Assembly (NCBI GenBank): GCA_016987375.1
Contig: PJRA01000011.1
Coordinates: 1,148,406 to 1,212,405, forward strand
Source of the DNA: Brachionus koreanus
Taxonomy: Eukaryota; Rotifera; Eurotatoria; Ploima; Brachionidae
Direction of reading: 5' to 3'
Length of the DNA: 64,000 nt
The notes under the pieces are model-generated. The model had not been told where the DNA came from. It saw only the letters and a program-made list of their open reading frames with translations, and ran no database searches. Position numbers and translations under genes: made by a program. Positions 11,670 through 24,604 of the stretch are shown in pieces. Positions within the stretch are counted from its first letter, which is position 1. Every line of letters starts with the position of its first letter.

Positions 11670-14600
11670 ATGCCGTCAACAATAGATAAAATCGAGCAAA
11701 GAACTTGGAAAAACAATCCAAAAATTTCAAAACATGTCGAGGCCTTAGAAATTCAAGAACAACAAACGAAAACTAAAAAACTCCATTCGAAAGACAAAAC
11801 TGCCAAAATCGGTTAGAATTTTTTCTATACCTGTTAAGGTGTTATTTTACCAATAATAATAATAATAATAAAAAAAAACACTTTTATTCTGAAATAAGTT
11901 GTATAGAAAAGATAGAGTTTCAAAGTCGCGTCGTATAAAAACATAAAGGTACTTATCTCAAAGTGGTACTTGTTTTTTTTTCGAATAATTATGAAAAAAA
12001 ACTTACCTTGACTACTTAAATTAAATGTAAAAAAAAGAAAAAATTATGAATTTTAAGAATCTGAGCCTTAGTTTCTGTAGTAGAAGTAGAAAATCAAGTC
12101 TGTTTATAGCCAAAGTGTTAATTCTGAACTCTAAACCAACAGGACATGTTGCACAAAGCTTGACCAAAATTTTGATTCTATTTGCTTAAACGAGTAAATA
12201 AACTGTTTTTAGCAATTTTTTTTTGTTTAAAAGGATTCGGCAATTACATAACATTTGGATTCTCACTTGACGCCCATACAGCAGCGACTTTTTTCTCTTT
12301 TTTTTTTGTTGAAAAGAAACTCTTGAATTTTATTTATTTCGTGAGTTTATTCATTTAGGATATCACATAACCATAATAATAAAATCAGGTGTATTAACTA
12401 GAAAATTTGAGAAATAAAAAAATGTGTAAAAACTACTTGAGATTTGAAAATATTTTTTATTTTTTATGTAGTCAAGTTATATAATGTACACTAGTGTCTA
12501 AGCTATGATCTCAATCTGAAAAATTTTACATTTCTGTTTTCGTAGCTTAATAAATATGTATTCGAAATTCAAAGTCAAATAGGAGAAAAATTTACTTCGA
12601 AATTAGATATAGCTAATATTTGAATATAACTAAATAAAGATTAGATTAGGATGAATTTTAGTCGATTTAAGAGTTTATTAAGAGGATATCTAGAGATTTA
12701 GTCAACCAGTTTCGGGTTATATTCTGTCTAAGATTGTTGGAAAATCTTTGGCCTTGTCATAGATAGGAAAAAAATCTTTTAACTAGTCATAGTTCTCTTT
12801 TATTTTAAAATAAAAAAAAATTCATATCTAAATCGACTTAAATTTATGATTGAGTTTTTCTAAATTCTGTTGGAAAAAAAAATTTGAAATATTTCATAAT
12901 CTTTCATGATTTATGGCGACTCAATGCATACTTTATATAATCTAAATTTAGAACAAGAGAATCAAATGCTAAATTTTATAATTTTAAGTCACAATTTACA
13001 AAAGAATCTATAAGGCAATAGTTTAATTTTAAATCTTTTAATTATTTATTTAAATGTAAGCAAAAGAGTTAAAATATTGTTCAGTCTATAAGTTTAATAA
13101 TAAATTATTGGTTAAAAAAAAATTAAATTAACTTTATTAATTTAATACTCATTTGAAATATAAAAATAAAGCTATAAAATAAACAATCAGTATTAATTTA
13201 AGTGTTTTTTGAAACAAGATTTTTTAATTAAAAAAAACATTGCTTAAAAGAACAATTCTATTCGATTCTATTAAACTAGTATATTTTTATTTAGATCTTA
13301 TTAAGAGAATTCGGAAAAATTTGAAATGTAATTACCAAAACATAACATAGAGTAGTTTAAACAAAATTTATTTTTGGAGAAATTTTATTTTTAGTTGTTT
13401 TTTACTATTTTATGGTAAAACTCTATTTTCAGAAGGAAAAATATTTTTACTTTTATCTTTTTATTTTTTTTGGTTTTTTTTTTCTTTATTTAGCCAGAAT
13501 CGAATTATCAAAAATTTTATTTTTAAAAATTATTTGAGTTTGATCAACATAGCTCTAACCATACTGAAAGGTTTTTTTTTAAGACCAAGTCCAACTTAGA
13601 CTCTAATTTTTGATTTTTGAAAATTTAAGTCAAATAATAAAGTTAAAAAATTTTTAATTTCAATAAATTTGTGTTAAAAAATCAATTTTCGTGTCAACGA
13701 AAAGTATAGAAAATAATTTTTTTAATAAAATGTCCAAAGTAGTAACCTTAATTTCCTTTAAAAGGAGCTATTTTCTCACATAAGTAGTCTAAAAAAAGAC
13801 AAATGAAAATTAATTAAAAAAAATATTTACTAAAATGATATTTATAAAAAAAAAATTATCATTTTTCTTTATTGTTAAGAAAAAATAATGATTAATTCTA
13901 ATTGCGTATAAAATTTATCATATTTGTCAAAATATTGTCATTTCATAATTGTTAAATTTTAATCTATTTTAGATGAAAAGACACTTGATCCTAATGCAAT
14001 GATATCTTCGAAAAATTATGTTAAAAGAAAAAATTTCCAAGGTCCCGTCTACGACGTGGATCACTTGGCCTCATTTACAATAAATACCACAAATGGGCAG
14101 CTAAAAGCCGAGGATGGAATGCGCAAGCTGTGCAACTTGGAAAAAACTACAGGAATTACGAAAACCCGCTTCCAAATATTGATTGACACGAACTATTTGG
14201 TTGTATACGACAAGAGCTTGAGTCAAGAGGTCGAAATATTTCCACTTGATTTGATATCCAATCCGACTAGTGTGTTGACCAATGACCGACAAGAATCTCT
14301 AAACAACATTGTTATATTCACAGTGCTCGAGGACAATCGGAAGACCAAAGGACATGGGCCTACAACGCCTACCGAAATGCACATATTCCAATCGATTCGT
14401 ACTCACTCGAGTGAAATAGTCGACGAGATCATACGGATCAAGTCGGGCGGTGCACCTTCCACTCACAGATCCGAAATAACCGAGGGAAAGTACGCGCCGA
14501 CCACCGCCGAAATTTTGAACAACAATGTCTACAAACAACGAGCTGCATATTCAGCGCAGGTTAAGCCTAACAAAGCCTCGAGTCAAGTCGACTTTGACGT

Positions 14601-17600
14601 CCAAGTGCTCAATCATTGCTTTGACGACATTGAGCGTTTTGTGACAAGACTTCAAAATTCCATTGACTCGTACAAGGAGCTCGAAAGGCGCAAAAAAGAG
14701 CGCAAATCAAATAAAAAATATATCGGTGATGGCATGCTTACCATGCGCTCCCAAATGCCATCGACACAAAATTTTGTAGATATTTTTCAAAAAATAAAAC
14801 TATCTATAAATCTATTAGCCAAATTGAAAGCTCATATACATGATCCAAATGCGCCAGAACTTGTACATTTTCTTTTCACACCACTAGCATTGATAGTAAA
14901 CACAACACGTGAACAACCATATCAAGGCATTGGCAAAACAGTTTGGACACCTTTACTTACCAAAGACGCTAAAGAGCTACTGTTAAATTGTTTGACATCA
15001 AAAGAACAAGACTTGTGGATGTCGCTTGGTGATGGATGGGTGATAACGCGCGAAGAAGCCCTAAAACAGCCAACTCTGTTTGCCAATCTCAATAATGATG
15101 TGTACAATCCGATGTTTTATGATGGATGGACTCCTAAAATATCCGAAAGCCAGTCAATCGATCAAGTCGAGAGACTGGCAATGGAGACTGCTGCTCATGT
15201 GCAAGCAAACAGTCATAAGTACAATCCGCCTTTGCCTATTCAAAAATCCCGCTATTATGCCAACACTCAGCCAATTAATTTAGATGAACCAAAAATTCAG
15301 AAAAGTGTACCACAATCGCCTAGATCTGCGTCTAACAAAAATTTTGATGAAATGAAAAAATGGGCCAACGAAATGATCAAACATGGTACCTTAGTTTATG
15401 AAGTTATTCATGACAGACAAGCCAATAATGATAAAGAGCTGAGTGTAAAGACCGGAGAGTTAGTAGAAGTTTTAGACGACAAGAGAAATTGGTGGAAATT
15501 GAGAAATATTTATGGACATGTGGGTCATGCACCTGTAACCATACTCAAACCATATGAGACAGTGCACCAGTATAACAATCAAGATAAAGTTGGTTATTTT
15601 TAATTTAGCTTGAAACAGTGATAATGTTGTTTTAATTTTTTTTTTTTTTTTAATTTTTTTCTAAACAAGAAAAAAGCACTTTTAGAAGAGTTATTTGATT
15701 TTTTTAAATATGTTTTATTAATTAGAATAGTGATGGTAAACAGCAGTCGTCAATTTTATTATCGTCTTCCTCACTTTCTAGCTCATCAAATGCAGAAATA
15801 TCCGATCAAAAAGCTAAAAGTAATATTTTTGCTTGCACGATTAAGTTGGCTTTTTAGTCCAAATGAGAGGAGTGTAAGATGAATAAATTGCGTTTTGTTG
15901 GAAGAACAATTTTTTTTAGCTGTACAATATGCTAGGAGTAAAATCAATGCTTTTTTTCGCGATTTTATGCTTTATTCATACTCATTTAAAGTGCTTTTTA
16001 TTATTATATTTTTAAATGGCTAGTTTTTATTTTAAATTTTTTTTTAAATATTTTGCTCTATTTTAATCTAAATAAAAAATAATTATTTTACAAAACGCAA
16101 TTTATTTTTAATCAAATCGAAAAGTTTTATGTCTATATGCTGGTGATCTGATATTCTTTAATACTTTATTTTTCATATTTTTACGTTTTCAAATATTTTT
16201 CATGAAATAACTTTTCAAAAATGTCAAATTGTTTTTAAAAAAAATCAAAATTTTAGCGTAAATTCCTTATATATTTTGAAAACATTTTTCATATTAAAAA
16301 ATTCTATCTTAATTTTCGTTAAAAAAAAACTTATCATTTAGTAAATTTACTTTATTTTTTTTAAATATCTTTAAAAAAAGTTTAAAATTTAAAATAAATA
16401 AAGTTAAGAGAAATTTGCAATAGAATACAATATTTATTTATTTTTTCAAGAAAAAGATCATGATATTCATTTAAAATAATAAACATCGTATTCTATTGCA
16501 AATTTGTGTCTTCAAAATCTGTCTTTGTTGAATTATTCAAGAGTTTAGCTGACAGAAAATTTTATTCAAATAATCCCTAATAAAATAATTATTTCCATCT
16601 CCTAAAAATAATGAAATTTACTTTGACCAAATTGCTCAACCTCTATTGCATGCTCAATGGTTCTTTGATGAATGCGACTATTTTGCTTGCATTAGCACCT
16701 TCATTTATTTGGAATGCGACCAATTTAATTAAATAAATTCAGATTCATTTAAGAGAGTATTTAAACAATCTATAGCTATAAATAATCAACCATCTGTAAA
16801 AAAATGAACACTTGAATTAAAAAACAGTCGCAAAAAATTTTAAATTTAGATTTTAAGAATTTATTCAAGAAAAATTAATTATTTCGAGAGAAAATCTAAT
16901 GTAATAATGGTGAGCATTTGAATATTTTTTAACTTAGAATTTTTTGAATAATATTTGAGAATATTAATAATTATTTCGAAAAAATTTCAGAATTTTAAAT
17001 TTTTTTGAGAAATCTTTCAAAAATTTGAATCTAGATTTATTTCAAATTTTGATTCTTGAAAAAATAACTAAATAAATAGTGTTGTTATTTTCAGGTGAGG
17101 CATATTTCAGTAAATCTTTGCTAGAAATTAAAAATTTTAAAAATATTGAAATTTTCATCTTTTGTTTAAATTATATTGCCATTAAAAGAGACCAGTAAAC
17201 GAATTTTGGCCAAACATTTATTATCAAAATTATTATGAACAGTTTAAAATTTCAAAGAGTTAAATTTAAAAAAAAAAGGAAAATTAAAAATATTTTTAAA
17301 ACACCTGAAAAATTTTAAAAAACTAAAAAATTTCGGTTGCTTCTCAAATTAATTTCTATTGGATTTATTCTCGGTTTAAATGTTGCTTAAACCAAATCTT
17401 TTGCGAGGGAAAACGCAAGTTGCATTTGATTTGCTTTAAGTTAAATAACTCTATATATAGGAGTCTTTTTGTTTAATTTAAACAATTTGAAAGATTCAAA
17501 ATTTTGTTGGAAGGAAGAAATAAAAAGCTGAATAATATCAATTTATTTTTTTGATTAAACAAGCATTAAAAGCAGAAATTTGAAATAAAATATCTTTTAT

Positions 17601-19323
17601 AAATGTTATCAAAAAATTTTAATTTTTTTTACCGAGATTTATTACATCACCTACAAGGTGTTCAATGAAATAAATAAAAAGAATCAAAAAAATGAAGCCA
17701 TGATTGCTTGTAATTTACAAATGGTTACACTGCTTTGCAGAATTTCAAAATTTTTAAATTAAATAAAATTTTAAGATAAAGATTTTGTATCAGCACAGCA
17801 CTTACAATTTTAGGAAAACTTTTTAAATTTTAAAATTTTGTTTTGTTTTATTGTTCCAAATTTTTAATATCTCTCTGGCTAATTTGCAAGTTAAAAAATA
17901 TTCAAAAAATATCGGAAAATTTTTATCAAAAAATTTATTTGGCTTTGAATTAATTTAAAGATAATCTAAATTAAGTAATAAAAATTATGCTTGGAAAATA
18001 TTTTCTTAAAAACTAGAAACAAACCTAATTTATGTTTCAAGTTTGAAGAAAAAATTGTTTATATTTAAATAATCATTTTTTTAGTCCTTTTTTCTAATCA
18101 TTGGCAAGGCTAATAAACTTTAATCACTAGTTTTTTTTTATTCTTGAAGTTTTATGTAATGCTCTGAATGATAAAATTATCTCATCCAATTTTGATATAA
18201 AAATTTTATTATCTGTATTTATTTTTTCACTCATATGTATCAATTATGACAATTTTTGACTTAAGACTCATTGATCTGAATATATTTCATTAAATATTAG
18301 ATAAAATTTAAAATATATTTTTTATATATTGAATTTATTGTTGCAGTACTTAAAAAAAATATAAATAAACTTTTTAAAATTGTATTAAACTATTATTTAA
18401 AGCGATGGAAATTTTTTTCACTTATAAATTAGTAAATTGTGCTTTATTGTCTTTAAACGCAAAATTTTAAAAATTTCTCGTTTATATTTTTTTGTTGATG
18501 AAGATTTATGCTTATATCTATTTTTAGTGAAAAAGTCTTTGCCATTTAACTTTTTGTTTGCTTTGCTTGGAATAGATGCTTAAATGAAATTTAATCTGAA
18601 TTAAAAGTCAACTTAATTTTTAAAAAAAAAAATATTCTACTTTTGAAAAACAGATCAATTGAGTCCCCAGATAATTAGAAAGAATGACAATCAAGCTATT
18701 CATGGCACAAATTCACAATCAATTAACAGTACACAAGAATTTAGTATTGAAAAGATAAAAATTCCGCCCAAAAATTTTAAAAACAAAACTCGTTCAAAAG
18801 AAGACCTCGATCGGTTTATTGAAAAAATTGAGCCGCTTAAGGGAGAATTAAGAGATGCAATCGAAAGCCGAATGAGCCGAGGCAACAAAAGTGAATTAAG
18901 CTCTTGCAGAGATAGAACAAAAGAAAATCCAGTTATGTTAACTACTTGTTCAACAGTTTCTGATGTCAAAAATTTTCTTCAATCAAAAGGATTTTCAAAT
19001 AAGTAAGAAAAAAAATTTTTTGGTCAAAATTTTAAATTTTTTTTTATTACAGTGTTATTTTAATGTTTAGTGAGCTAAATGGTGCTCAGTTGTTTTCATT
19101 AAATCGAGAAGATTTTGAAAAATTTTGTGGTAAAGAAGAAGGCATTAGATTAGATAGCCATGTAAAAATCCAGAAAAGTTTGTGTGGAGTAAGTTGACAA
19201 AAAAATTTTTTTTGTTAATTTATATAATTTTTTTGCTAGTACGAGAACCAGACTAATGAATTGGCGAAGATACTCCAAAAAAGAAAAGAAAAAACCGAAA
19301 TTAATGTTGAAAGTAAAATTTAA
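11670..19323 (+). CDS. EPS8: EPS8-like actin regulator, full-length form
   Basis: EPS8 proteins link receptor signalling to actin by capping and bundling filaments. I read five exons: 11670-11811, 13973-15592, 18654-19002, 19053-19188, 19240-19323, all GT-AG and in phase, giving 776 aa (human 822). A PTB domain spans about residues 70-206 (GPVYDVDHLASF, DGMRKLCNLEK, TEMHIFQS). The middle region contains HDPNAPELVHFLFTPLALI. An SH3 domain spans 522-576 (ELVEVLDDKRNWWKLRN). The C-terminal SAM-like effector region starts near 690 (SDVKNFLQSKGF, then LNGAQLFSLNREDF). Introns 1 and 2 are 2.2 and 3.1 kb. Reading through the donor at 15593 adds only a few residues before TAA 15601-15603, so intron retention would make a 590-aa form without the effector region. 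A second EPS8 gene with just that truncated shape lies at 50.6-52.3 kb on the other strand. Confidence 0.93.
11812..13972 (+). other. EPS8 intron 1
   Basis: 2161 bp of AT-rich sequence with an AAT microsatellite at about 11852-11871. No coding frame and no recognised mobile element. Confidence 0.6.
11852..11871. repeat. AAT trinucleotide repeat
   Basis: About six to seven AAT units shortly after the first EPS8 exon, followed by an A run. Confidence 0.75.
15593..18653 (+). other. EPS8 intron 2
   Basis: 3061 bp with no coding frame. The acceptor at 18653 joins in phase to the donor after 15592, a GTTATT site, which is a weak donor. This weak donor makes retention of the intron plausible. Confidence 0.6.
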
Positions 19324-19749
19324 AATACTAAAGTGAATTAATTGTTTGCTATGTTTTTTAAATAAAGCATTTTTAAATTTGTTTATTTGCTTTTAATTCA
19401 ATTAAAGTGTAAATTAATCTAGAATCTCTAGATTCGGTGTCCAAATGCAACTGTGAATTTAATTCTAAAGCTTAAATAGACCGAATCATCAAAAAAAATA
19501 AAATAAAAACCATTTTAATATTTCACAAGACTACTAAATTTTTATCTACACAATATTAAATTTCGAATAGCTTTATCAAAAATTTCATAAAATTTTTAAA
19601 AACTCAATTAAATTTATCTTATTCCAAGATCATAGTTTAAAAAGCCGAGAACATAATTTAAATAATAGTCTATTAGTTTTTTTATTTTTTGATATAAAAC
19701 TATTCATTTAAAAACAAAAAGCTTTAAAAATTAAAAACAAAAATAGAGA
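19324..19749. other. Short spacer, EPS8 to SLC6 gene
   Basis: About 430 bp of AT-rich DNA holding the EPS8 3' end (AATAAA near 19362) and the SLC6 promoter. Both genes run on the same strand. Nothing else seen. Confidence 0.4.
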
Positions 19750-22550
19750 ATGACTAAAATAAGTGACAATCTCAAGGAGCATCATTTACATTTACCGCAT
19801 ATTCACTTGCCACACATTCATCATCGAAAAGAATGGTCGAATCCAATCGAATTCTTAATGACTTGTGTTGGATTTGCAGTTGGTCTTGGTAACGTTTGGA
19901 GATTTCCATATTTATGTTTCAAAAATGGAGGCAGTAAGTGTGTAAATCAGATAGTTTTTCAAACCTTAATAATTTAACAAGGTGCGTTTGTTATTGCTTT
20001 TTTGAGTATGCTTTTTATAATTGGACTGCCACTTTTTTTTCTTGAGATTTCAATAGCTCAGTACTCAAAATTTGGACCTTTAGAAATTTGGAAAGCAGTA
20101 CCAATGGTGCGCGGTAATAATTTTTAAAATAGTTGCTCTTTATTTCTTATATATACTTATTTTTAGGAATTGGTATATGTTCTTTATTGATTGCCAGTTT
20201 TATATCTTTGTATTATAATATATTGATTGCTTATTCACTAATCTATGCAATATCATCTTTCCTGCCCACTCTTCCTTGGACAAATTGCGATTTTTACTGG
20301 AACAACCCCAAATGTTGCGTGGCTTCATCTACAATAAAAAATTTAAGTGGCTTATTAACTTCAGTAAGCAATTGTCCTTTAGATAGCGAATCCCCAGCAA
20401 AGCAATACTTCAAGTAAAGGTTTTTTTATTAAATGAAAATAATGACAAGTTTTTTAAAGCAATTATGTATTGAATATTTCAAATGGCATCGAAGAACTTG
20501 GTGAAATAAATTGGTAAATCACTAAAATTGCTTAGAAGCAGATTTTATTTTAATTTATTTAGGAAGGTCGCAGTTAGTTTATTCGTTTGCTGGTTACTAA
20601 TATTTTTAAGCTTGTCAAAAGGAGTTCAATCGTTGGGAAAGTAATATTTATTTATTTTAATAATTTAAAAAAATTATCAAAAAAAAAGTTTTAAAATATT
20701 TTTCTAGAAAAAAATTAATTTTCAAATTAAACATTAGATTTTGAACTTAGTTTTTAAAATCTATAAATTTTTGAAAAATGTTTTGGGTGTTTTAATGCAA
20801 AATACTTCGGTATGGTTGTAAAATTTTTTGCAAAACAATTTAACATTCATTTTCATTTATCTTAAATTTTTCAACATTCACATAAACAAAATTTTGGTTT
20901 TTTTTTAATTTTTTTTATGGGTTCAAAATTTGATGGTGTGGCTGAAATGAATGACTAAGTCTTCATAACACTCACCCAAAGCTCTGCCTTTACTATTTTT
21001 TAAATATTATTATATTTTATTGTGAATTAAAATATAAATTTTAGTTTAAAGATCACCTATTTTTTTCTTTTAAAAGAATTATAAAATAATAACATGTTAA
21101 AAAATTTATTAATATTTTTTTCACTTATTTAGAGTTTCATACCTGACAGCAATATTTCCTTATGTAATGATTATTGCCTTGATAATAAGAGGCGTAACAC
21201 TAGAAGGTGCAATGACTGGTATTGAGTATTTTATCCTCAAAATAAACACCGATAAACTAAAAGACCTCGAAGTATGAATAGATATTTTTTATATCTTTAC
21301 TAGTTAATTTTTTTTGTAGACATGGGTTGATGCGGCAAATCAGGTGTATTTTTGTCTAAGTATATCACAGGGTGGTTTGTATACTCTTGGTAGACATAAC
21401 TCATTTAACTACAATCATCAAAGGTTTTGGAAAATTTCTTTATATCTAAATTTATTTGAATAATTTTTGATAGAACAAGCACAATCGTAGCCATTCTCGA
21501 TGGTTTTACAGGGATCCTTGCAGGTTTGGCAATATTTTCAGTATTAGGTTACATGTCCAATAAGACCGGAATTGAAGTCAAAGACTTGGCTGTTGGAGGA
21601 CCAGGGCTTTCTTTCATAGGTATTTAAAATTTCATTTGCTTCTGAATGTTTTTTCTTCAATTTTTTTCTCAAGTTTATCCAGAGGCTTTGTCTTTAATGC
21701 CGTTTCCATGGATTTGGTGTATATTTTTTTTTCTCATGATGATTACAATCGGATTTGGAAGCATCCTTAGTTGGATGGAATGTGTTTTAGATTCAAGTAC
21801 CGAAATTCTAAAAAAATACATTAATTCAGAGCAAAAAAAGACAGTTTTTAGGCTTTGTGTCTGCATGCTATTTTTTCTCATTGGATTGTTAATGGCAACT
21901 AGAGTAAAATTTTTTTATAAAATAAATAATCCTAAATAATTGTTTATAAATGAATAGAGTGGGTTGTATATTCAGAATTATTTGGATTTTTTCATTACAG
22001 GATATCCTGTTTTAATATGTGCAGCTCTTGAGTCATTCTGTATAGGATGGATTTATGGAGTTAAGAGATTAAAAGAAGACATTAAACTTATGTTAGGACA
22101 TTATCCTAATATTTATTGGACTGTTTGTTACAAAGTATTAACTCCATTGGGAACTTCGGTAAGAAAAATTGTTTGTTAAAAAATTTAAAGCATATTCAAA
22201 TATTCTAAGGCTGCAGTAATATTGTCATTGGTTGCAAATGCTAAAGTTTCGCTTAATGATTATCAGTATCCTACATGGTCACAAATTATTGGATACATTT
22301 TGGTTGCCTTAGTGCTTTCACCAATTCCTATATTTTTCATCTTATCTGTAAAAAGGCTTGGGCTAAAAAATGTAATTAATTAAAAATTTGTCGAAAAATG
22401 ATTTATTTTAAATAAAATAACAACTATTAGGTCTTGAAACCAGAAAAAGATTGGCTTCCAGCTATCAAGAAAGAAACGACAAATGATATAAACTTGAAAA
22501 ACTTAGACGGAATAGATAACTTGAGCTTCAGAGAAGATATTAGATTTTAA
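19750..22550 (+). CDS. SLC6-family sodium-coupled transporter
   Basis: SLC6 members carry amino acids, GABA, monoamines or osmolytes into cells with sodium and usually chloride. I read twelve exons: 19750-19933, 19982-20113, 20167-20413, 20460-20513, 20563-20640, 21133-21271, 21320-21423, 21474-21619, 21674-21903, 21958-22158, 22210-22371, 22431-22550, giving 598 aa. TM1 has [14 protein letters not shown] (41-54). Gly45 rather than Asp argues against a monoamine carrier. TM2 keeps AQY (87-89), the second outer loop keeps the cysteine pair around [10 protein letters not shown], and TM3 keeps the Tyr-rich core. By eye against GAT1, the chloride-site positions S295, N327 and S331 are C290, D322 and G326, and the Na2-site Asp395 is G390. 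The N-terminus is His-rich (residues 11-25). Substrate not assignable. Confidence 0.92.
20930..21008 (+). mobile_element. LINE 3' tail inside SLC6 intron 5
   Basis: About 80 bp resembling the 3' end of the non-LTR element at 24.7-28.7 kb: both carry GTGGCTGAA, then an AGTCT word, then CAA(A)GC(T)CT and a TATTTTT-type tail (compare 28612-28680). It is on the same strand as the host gene. It looks like a severely 5'-truncated copy and explains why this intron (20641-21132) is ten times longer than its neighbours. Confidence 0.6.
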
Positions 22551-23125
22551 ATCCAGGATTTAGTTTCATTTAGTTAAATTGTTATTATGAACACGAAATT
22601 TTTGAAATAAAAAGTAGAATCATATTTTTTATTTTTTTTATAACTCAGTTACAAAAAAATCGATGAAAATTTATAGATGAATCATTATTGACTTAGCCAC
22701 CATTTCATCTATATTCTACCATGAAAACTTTATTTTGTTAAATCAAAATTAATTCTATAATTAAATAAATTTTTTTAGTTTTCAAATAATTTTTAGGATA
22801 AAAATAAGATGAAAGTGTTTAAAAGTTTGTCAACAAAAAAAATAAAATGTGAGAATTCTAATTTTTAAAGCTTTCTTAAAATTTCACTAAACCATTCTTA
22901 AAATATTTTTTTAAGTCAAATCAGTGACTTTTTGACAAAGCCCCCCCAAAGCCCAAATATCTCTTGTTCAAATCAGACTTTTTTTAAAGTCAGATTTTTA
23001 AGTCTAAGTCACAAATAATAATATTATTTATTTCAGAAAATTACGTTGGTCTTAATGATAACTATTTAGAAATAAACTTTAAAAAAAGGGATTTTAAAGG
23101 TATACAAAAATGATGAGAAATAAAA
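22551..23125. other. Intergenic, no gene seen
   Basis: The SLC6 3' untranslated region (AATAAA near 22606) followed by AT-rich sequence. A near-repeat of a CAGACTTTTT-type word occurs at about 22920-23010. No reading frame. Confidence 0.4.
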
Positions 23126-23127
23126 TA

Positions 23128-24155
23128 ACGGGTGATGCATAAGTAAATGGACAAAAGTTAATTTAACTTGCCCGATCATGCAAATGATCATGGGATCATA
23201 TATATATATATATTTATAAACTACTAAAAATTAGCTATAATATTGCAAAAAAAAATTTNNNNNNNNNNNNNNNNNNNNNNNNNNNNNNNNNNNNNNNNNN
23301 NNNNNNNNNNNNNNNNNNNNNNNNNNNCAACTACCTGGACAGCTGCAAGGAAGACAAAACTGAAGAGATTGACCAATAACCGAACTGGAGTGATTCAAAG
23401 GCGTCTAGCAAGAAAATTTAATGTCCACCAGACAACAGTTGGTCGGCAGTTAACAAAAATGGATATTTCATATCGTAAACGTGAAAAAACACCAAAATAA
23501 AGCGCCGTACAGCATGAGAAAACCAAGAAATTGAGTAAAAAACTTTAAAATATGCTATATCGTTCACCATGTTCGCTTATTTTGGACGACGAAAGTACTT
23601 TACTTTGGCGGGCGACAACATGCCGGGAAATGCTGGATATTACACAAATGACAAGTCTACTAGTCCGGACAGTGTTCGGTTTGCTGGAAAAGAGAAGTTT
23701 CTAAAAAAGGTGCTTGTTTGGATAGCCATATCTGATCGAGGTATGTCTAAGCATCTTTTTCGATTATCAAAGTCGGTTGCCATCAATTCGAGCATCTATT
23801 TGGACGAATGCTTGAATATACGACTGCTCCCATTTATACATGAGTATCATGGAGACCTTGACTACGTTTTTTGGCCTGACTTAGCGTCTGCTCACTATTC
23901 TATGGTAAGCACAACATGGATGAAGGAAAATGTAAATTATGTGACCAAAGATATCAACCCGCCAAATGTCCCTCAAGCGGGGGTCAAAGCAAAGCTCAGA
24001 AAAATCGGTCACGATGGAGTTTTTTAATTATTTAAAAATCATAATTCTATTGAAAAATAAATTCTTTACATCAGAAAAAAAAACAGAACTTAAAATCATT
24101 TTTATTTTTTGAGATATTCTTTTAATTTTTGTCCATTTACTTATGCATCACCCGT
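23128..24155 (+). mobile_element. Tc1-like DNA transposon copy A, defective
   Basis: The ends form inverted repeats of about 30 bp beginning ACGGGTGATGCATAAGTAA, and TA dinucleotides flank both sides (23126-23127 and 24156-24157). This is the Tc1/mariner signature. Between them lie pieces of one transposase: a helix-turn-helix part (about 23327-23500, after the N gap), then a frame change and a catalytic part (23569-24027) with FWPDLASAHY, which carries the second catalytic Asp, and NPPNVPQA. Compared with copy B at 41.5 kb, the stretch just after NPPNVPQA that should hold the third acidic residue is deleted. Stops and frameshifts also occur at about 23498-23570. The element cannot make an active enzyme. 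Confidence 0.88.
23259..23327. other. Assembly gap (69 N)
   Basis: Run of N inside the Tc1-like copy A. The missing bases would hold the transposase N-terminus. Confidence 1.
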
Positions 24156-24169
24156 TATAAAAAGATTTT

Positions 24170-24360
24170 TAAAATATTTACCAAGAAAGGTAATTTTATT
24201 ATTATTGAACAAAGAAAGATTTGGGCTTTATGCTGGATGAGGAAGAAGTTCGATATCTTACATTTTCTATTTTTGTCATTTTTCTTCGCTTCTTCATTTG
24301 CTGTTTGAGGTGTAGAGTCATCTTGAAGAAACCAAACTAGATTTCGGTTGACCAAAGAAA
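24170..24360 (-). pseudogene. mariner transposase fragment 1
   Basis: Read on the minus strand, this contains VNRNLVWFLQDDSTPQTA, which aligns with VNRKLGLFLQNSLRPHTA in fragments 2 (40.8 kb) and 3 (49.6 kb). It corresponds to the catalytic HDNARPH region of mariner (SETMAR-type) transposases. It begins just outside the right end of the Tc1-like copy A. Here the aspartate is kept, but the rest of the enzyme is missing or frameshifted. Confidence 0.6.
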
Positions 24361-24604
24361 GATATTTTTCTTAAATTTGTTCTAATTGTTTAGAAATGCT
24401 GAACATTCAGATTAAGAATGGCTGATCTACGTGATCCTTTCTTGCTTTGAAGGCTCGTATTATCACTATTTAATTTTTTAAACCAATCTTATATCCTTCC
24501 TACTTTAAAACACATTTTTACCTTCCATAAGACATATTTCATGAGTTACTGCTGTGGTGTCTTTGACAAAGACAACACAAAGTTACCATCTGATTTGATC
24601 AGCT

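Noticed and set aside
14101..15283. Several frames overlapping EPS8 exon 2
   Set aside because: They are shadows of the EPS8 coding frame, which has clear family matches.
23240..23500. Transposase start before the N gap
   Set aside because: The frame across the Ns is artificial. The few codons before the gap have no support.
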